From positions 62,001 through 126,000 of the forward strand of contig DASVQC010000021.1 in the NCBI GenBank assembly GCA_036389335.1: a DNA stretch of 64,000 nucleotides, given 5' to 3'. The translations under genes were made by a program, and so were the position numbers. Below are positions 61,465 through 64,000 of this stretch, in pieces. Positions within the stretch are counted from its first letter, which is position 1, and the number at the start of each line of letters is the position of its first letter. The stretch comes from JAIVGV01 sp036389335. Its GTDB lineage: Bacteria > Acidobacteriota > Blastocatellia > Pyrinomonadales > Pyrinomonadaceae. The notes under the pieces were generated by a model, which worked only from the letters and a program-made list of their open reading frames with translations, had not been told where the DNA came from and ran no database searches.

Positions 61465-61586
61465 TTGTCCGTTGTCGGTAGTCAGTTGTCCGTTGTTTTT
61501 TCTCAGAATAAAGCCTCCGGAAGGCTCGCGCCCGCATCCAATACGATCACGCGACTGACTACTAACTACTGACAACGGACGACTGG
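61465..61586. repeat. Heptad-repeat hairpin H6
   Basis: Left arm TTGTCCG, TTGTCGG, TAGTCAG, TTGTCCG (61465-61492), right arm CGACTGA, CTACTAA, CTACTGA, CAACGGA, CGACTGG (61552-61586). A nested AGCCT/AGGCT hairpin lies in the loop. It fills the rpoD to radical-SAM gap. Confidence 0.85.
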
Positions 61587-61596
61587 CAGCTTTTTA

Positions 61597-63489
61597 ATGA
61601 AGAAGATCGTAGAAAGTTATAAGCGGAGGCTCGCCACCGAAGAGGGCTACCGCATCAAGCACGGCGCGCGGCTGCGCGTCGCTCTCTGCTACCCGAACGT
61701 GTACGCGGTCGGGATGGCGAACCTCGGCTTCCACTCGGTTTACGAGCTCTTCAACAACATCCCCGAGGTCTCCTGCGAGCGCGCCTTCCTGCCCGACGAG
61801 GCGGAGCTGCGCGAGTACGAGCGCACGCCGACGCCGCTCCTCTCCTACGAGACGCAGGCGCGCCTGCGCGACTTCGACGTGATCGCCTTCTCCATCTCGT
61901 TCGAGACGGACTTCCTGAACATGGCGCGGATGCTCCGGCTCGCGGGCGTGCCGCTGCGGTCGGCTGACAGGACGCAGCACGATCCGCTCGTCGTGATGGG
62001 CGGCGCGGCGTCGTTTTTGAACCCCGAACCCATCGCCGACTTCACCGACGTGGTCGGCGTCGGCGAGGGCGAGGTCTTGGTCGAGCAGTTGGTCGATTCC
62101 GTCCTCGACAACGAGGGGACGAAGGAAGATTTGCTGCTCGCGCTGGCGCGGCGCGGTCGCGGCTTCTACGTGCCGTCGCTCTACGACGTGGCTTACAAAG
62201 AGGACGGCACGGTCGAAGCCTACACGCCGAAGCAGGCGGGCGTGCCCGTCCGCGTCGGGCGGGCGATTGCGGCTGAAAACCCGAAGGAGGGGACTCTCAG
62301 GCGGGCGATGCGGCGCGGCGATCTGGAGATCGCCGAGGCGCTCCGCGCGCGCGAGGTGTTCGCGCCCTCGACCGTCGTCTGGGCCCCGGAGGCGGAGATG
62401 GGCGAGCGCTTCCTCGTCGAAATCTCGCGCGGCTGCTCGCAGGGGTGCCGCTTCTGCTGGGCGGGCTACAACTACTGGCCCCCGCGCGTCGTCCCCGCGC
62501 GCGACATCCTCGCCAAAGCCGGGGAGTGGCGCGCGAAGACCGACAAGATCGGCCTCGTCTCCACAGCCGTCTGCGACCACCCGGAGATCAGCGAAATCCT
62601 GAGCGGCCTGCGCGCGATGGACTACCGCATCTCCGTCTCGTCCCTGCGGCTCGATCAGATCGAGGACGAACTCTTAGACGCGCTCGTCGAGTCGCGGGAT
62701 CAGCAGATCGCCGTCGCGCCGGAGACCGGCTCGGATCGCCTGCGCAAGGTCATCAACAAGAACCTGACGAACGACGAGATCGTCCGTATCTGCGGCGCGG
62801 TCTTCGACCGCGGGATGCTGACCGTCAAGCTCTACCTGATGGTCGGCCTGCCGACGGAGACCGACGAAGACCTCGAAGAGATGGTCACGCTCGTCGAGCG
62901 CATCAAGGACAGGATGCTCGAAGCGGGCAGGAAGTTCGGTCGCGTCGGCAAGATCATCCCGGCCTTGAACGGCTTCGTGCCGAAGCCCAACACGCCCTTC
63001 CAGTGGGAGCCGATCTGCGAGGAGCGCGAGCTGAAGCGGCGGCTGAAGGCGGTCTGCAAGCGGCTCGCGAAGATTCCCAACGTCGAGGTGCGCTCGATGT
63101 CGGCGCGCATCGCGCACGAGCAGGCGCTCTTCTCCTCGGGCGATAGAACCGTCTCCGCGGTCATCGAGGCGATGGCGCGAAACGGCGGCGACCTCCACGG
63201 CGCGCTGCGCGAGACCGGGGCGGACGCGTCGCTGCACACGTCGCGCGCGCGCGGCTACGGCGAGGCGTTGCCGTGGGAGATCGTCGATTCCGGCATGGGC
63301 CGCGTCTTCCTCGAACGGGAGCACGCGCGCGCGCAGATCGCCAAGTCCACCGCGCCCTGCCCCTCGGTCAGCCAGTGCGAGCGCTGCGGCGTCTGCCCGA
63401 CGACGTGGCTCGCCGACGCCGCGCCCGCCCTCGTCCAACTGCAAGGCTCGCTCGGCGCGCGCGTGGGCGCGCCGGCTGCCGCCGGCTGA
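61597..63489 (+). CDS. Radical SAM protein with N-terminal B12-binding-like domain (TIGR03960-like)
   Basis: A 630-residue protein. The N-terminal half (VALCYPNVYAVGMANLGFHSVYELFNN) resembles a cobalamin-binding domain. The radical SAM site is SRGCSQGCRFCWAGYNYWPPR with Cys 280, 284 and 287. LVVMGGAASFLNPEPIADFTDVVGVGEGE is typical of TIGR03960. A C-terminal cluster (APCPSVSQCERCGVCP, about 586-601) may hold another metal. Family function is not established; it often occurs with a TIGR03936 partner, not seen here. Confidence 0.88.
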   Translation: MKKIVESYKRRLATEEGYRIKHGARLRVALCYPNVYAVGMANLGFHSVYELFNNIPEVSCERAFLPDEAELREYERTPTPLLSYETQARLRDFDVIAFSISFETDFLNMARMLRLAGVPLRSADRTQHDPLVVMGGAASFLNPEPIADFTDVVGVGEGEVLVEQLVDSVLDNEGTKEDLLLALARRGRGFYVPSLYDVAYKEDGTVEAYTPKQAGVPVRVGRAIAAENPKEGTLRRAMRRGDLEIAEALRAREVFAPSTVVWAPEAEMGERFLVEISRGCSQGCRFCWAGYNYWPPRVVPARDILAKAGEWRAKTDKIGLVSTAVCDHPEISEILSGLRAMDYRISVSSLRLDQIEDELLDALVESRDQQIAVAPETGSDRLRKVINKNLTNDEIVRICGAVFDRGMLTVKLYLMVGLPTETDEDLEEMVTLVERIKDRMLEAGRKFGRVGKIIPALNGFVPKPNTPFQWEPICEERELKRRLKAVCKRLAKIPNVEVRSMSARIAHEQALFSSGDRTVSAVIEAMARNGGDLHGALRETGADASLHTSRARGYGEALPWEIVDSGMGRVFLEREHARAQIAKSTAPCPSVSQCERCGVCPTTWLADAAPALVQLQGSLGARVGAPAAAG

Positions 63490-63514
63490 CGCCGCCCGGC
63501 AGAACGTCCCGGCA

Positions 63515-63556
63515 ACGAAGAACGCGCGCCGCCCACCGCGGTCGCGCGTTCTTCGT
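63515..63556. terminator. Bidirectional hairpin terminator
   Basis: A 14-bp perfect stem (ACGAAGAACGCGCG, 63515-63528, with 63543-63556) with a 14-base loop, between the convergent radical SAM gene and the gene at 63583. No long T tract is present, though TTCTTCGTCTTC follows. Confidence 0.6.
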
Positions 63557-63582
63557 CTTCGCGCCTAAAATTTTAGCGCCGC

Positions 63583-63987
63583 CTAGCCGCCCGCCGCCCC
63601 GGTCGCGCTGCGCACGGTCTTGTCGAAGTCGAACTTGTACTGCGTCACGAGCATCGGGATCGTGCGCGTGAATTGCACCTGCGCCTCGATGCGCCCGCGG
63701 GTGATCGTGGACTTGACGACCGCCTCGGGCGGCACGTCGTAGTCGGGCAGCGCCGTCTTGAGCTGCTCCTCGACCCACGCCGGCTTCTTGTTCGTGATCG
63801 CCGCGGCGTCGACCGTGTCCTGCATGAACGACTCGAAGTTGCGCGACTGGTAGAAGACGGGGACAACTTGGTAGCCGAGGTAGCCGACCGCCGCGATGAT
63901 CGCCATCACGATCAGAAAGTTGAGGCGCGCCCCCCCGCGCTCGCCGCGCGGCGGCGGAAGTCTCCCGCACAAGATTCTCATGGGCAA
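63583..63987 (-). CDS. Small single-pass membrane protein (DUF4845-like)
   Basis: A 134-residue product from ATG 63987 (ATG 63981 also possible). One hydrophobic helix (LIVMAIIAAVGYLGYQVVPVF) near the N-terminus is followed by a soluble domain (YQSRNFESFMQDTVDAAAI and on) that resembles DUF4845, found in type II secretion or pilus-like contexts. It converges with the radical SAM gene. The right edge of the window is 13 bases away. Confidence 0.6.
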   Translation of the reverse strand: MPMRILCGRLPPPRGERGGARLNFLIVMAIIAAVGYLGYQVVPVFYQSRNFESFMQDTVDAAAITNKKPAWVEEQLKTALPDYDVPPEAVVKSTITRGRIEAQVQFTRTIPMLVTQYKFDFDKTVRSATGAAGG

Positions 63988-64000
63988 CTTTTCAACCCCC

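Overview
The window is 64 kb of bacterial chromosome, mostly very GC-rich, with long G/C-ending-codon ORFs and many false shadow ORFs on the opposite strand. The gene set suggests a Gram-negative heterotroph: an outer-membrane beta-barrel protein, many secreted peptidases and amidohydrolases, a dihaem cytochrome c, a fused E2-E1 oxoglutarate dehydrogenase, HutF, and a TIGR03960-type radical SAM protein. An Acidobacteriota such as Blastocatellia fits best, but this is inference; no rRNA or tRNA gene was seen to anchor it.

Region 1 (1-10083) is unlike the rest. It has lower GC, only plus-strand small genes, one or two genes per unit, and each unit ends in an imperfect palindrome that starts RYYYAAC and ends GTTRRRY. 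These are integron attC sites, so the region is a gene-cassette array. No integrase gene lies in the window; the orientation puts any intI/attI to the left. Cargo: two RibD-C/DHFR-like proteins, small lipoproteins, an HExxH protein, a YdjM-like membrane hydrolase, an aspartyl protease, a serine beta-lactamase-like hydrolase and several unknowns. Towards the right the sites belong to a second, decayed sequence type.

Region 2 (10181-24537) is a catabolic and secretory stretch: amidohydrolase, M28 peptidase, creatininase, cytochrome c, YitT, MBL hydrolase, and a tightly coupled DUF885 peptidase-hutF pair followed by an ArgE-like M20 deacylase. Region 3 (24631-37041) has the E2-E1 oxoglutarate dehydrogenase, a J-domain protein, an amidase with its Tat-type small partner, a beta-barrel protein and a membrane-bound AraC regulator. 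Region 4 (37194-46397, mostly minus strand) has cheA, nusB, ribH, a small low-GC islet (40803-42160) with a TIR/deoxyribosyltransferase-like protein, a DUF2188-like protein and a structured non-coding stretch, then fatty-acid/acyl-CoA genes and a rhomboid protease. Region 5 (46873-63987) has GNAT proteins, an HD-GYP/GAF protein, an NHL-thioredoxin protein, a lone CheW, and the core information genes mutS2, dnaG and rpoD, then a radical SAM protein.

Intergenic regions carry several kinds of repeat: six hairpins built from 7-base units of differing sequence, two copies of a GGAGG/CACAG-rich hairpin with a shared loop, one REP-like 25-bp inverted repeat, and a 32-bp perfect palindrome. Positions come from reading the sequence; domain names come from motif recognition without a database search.
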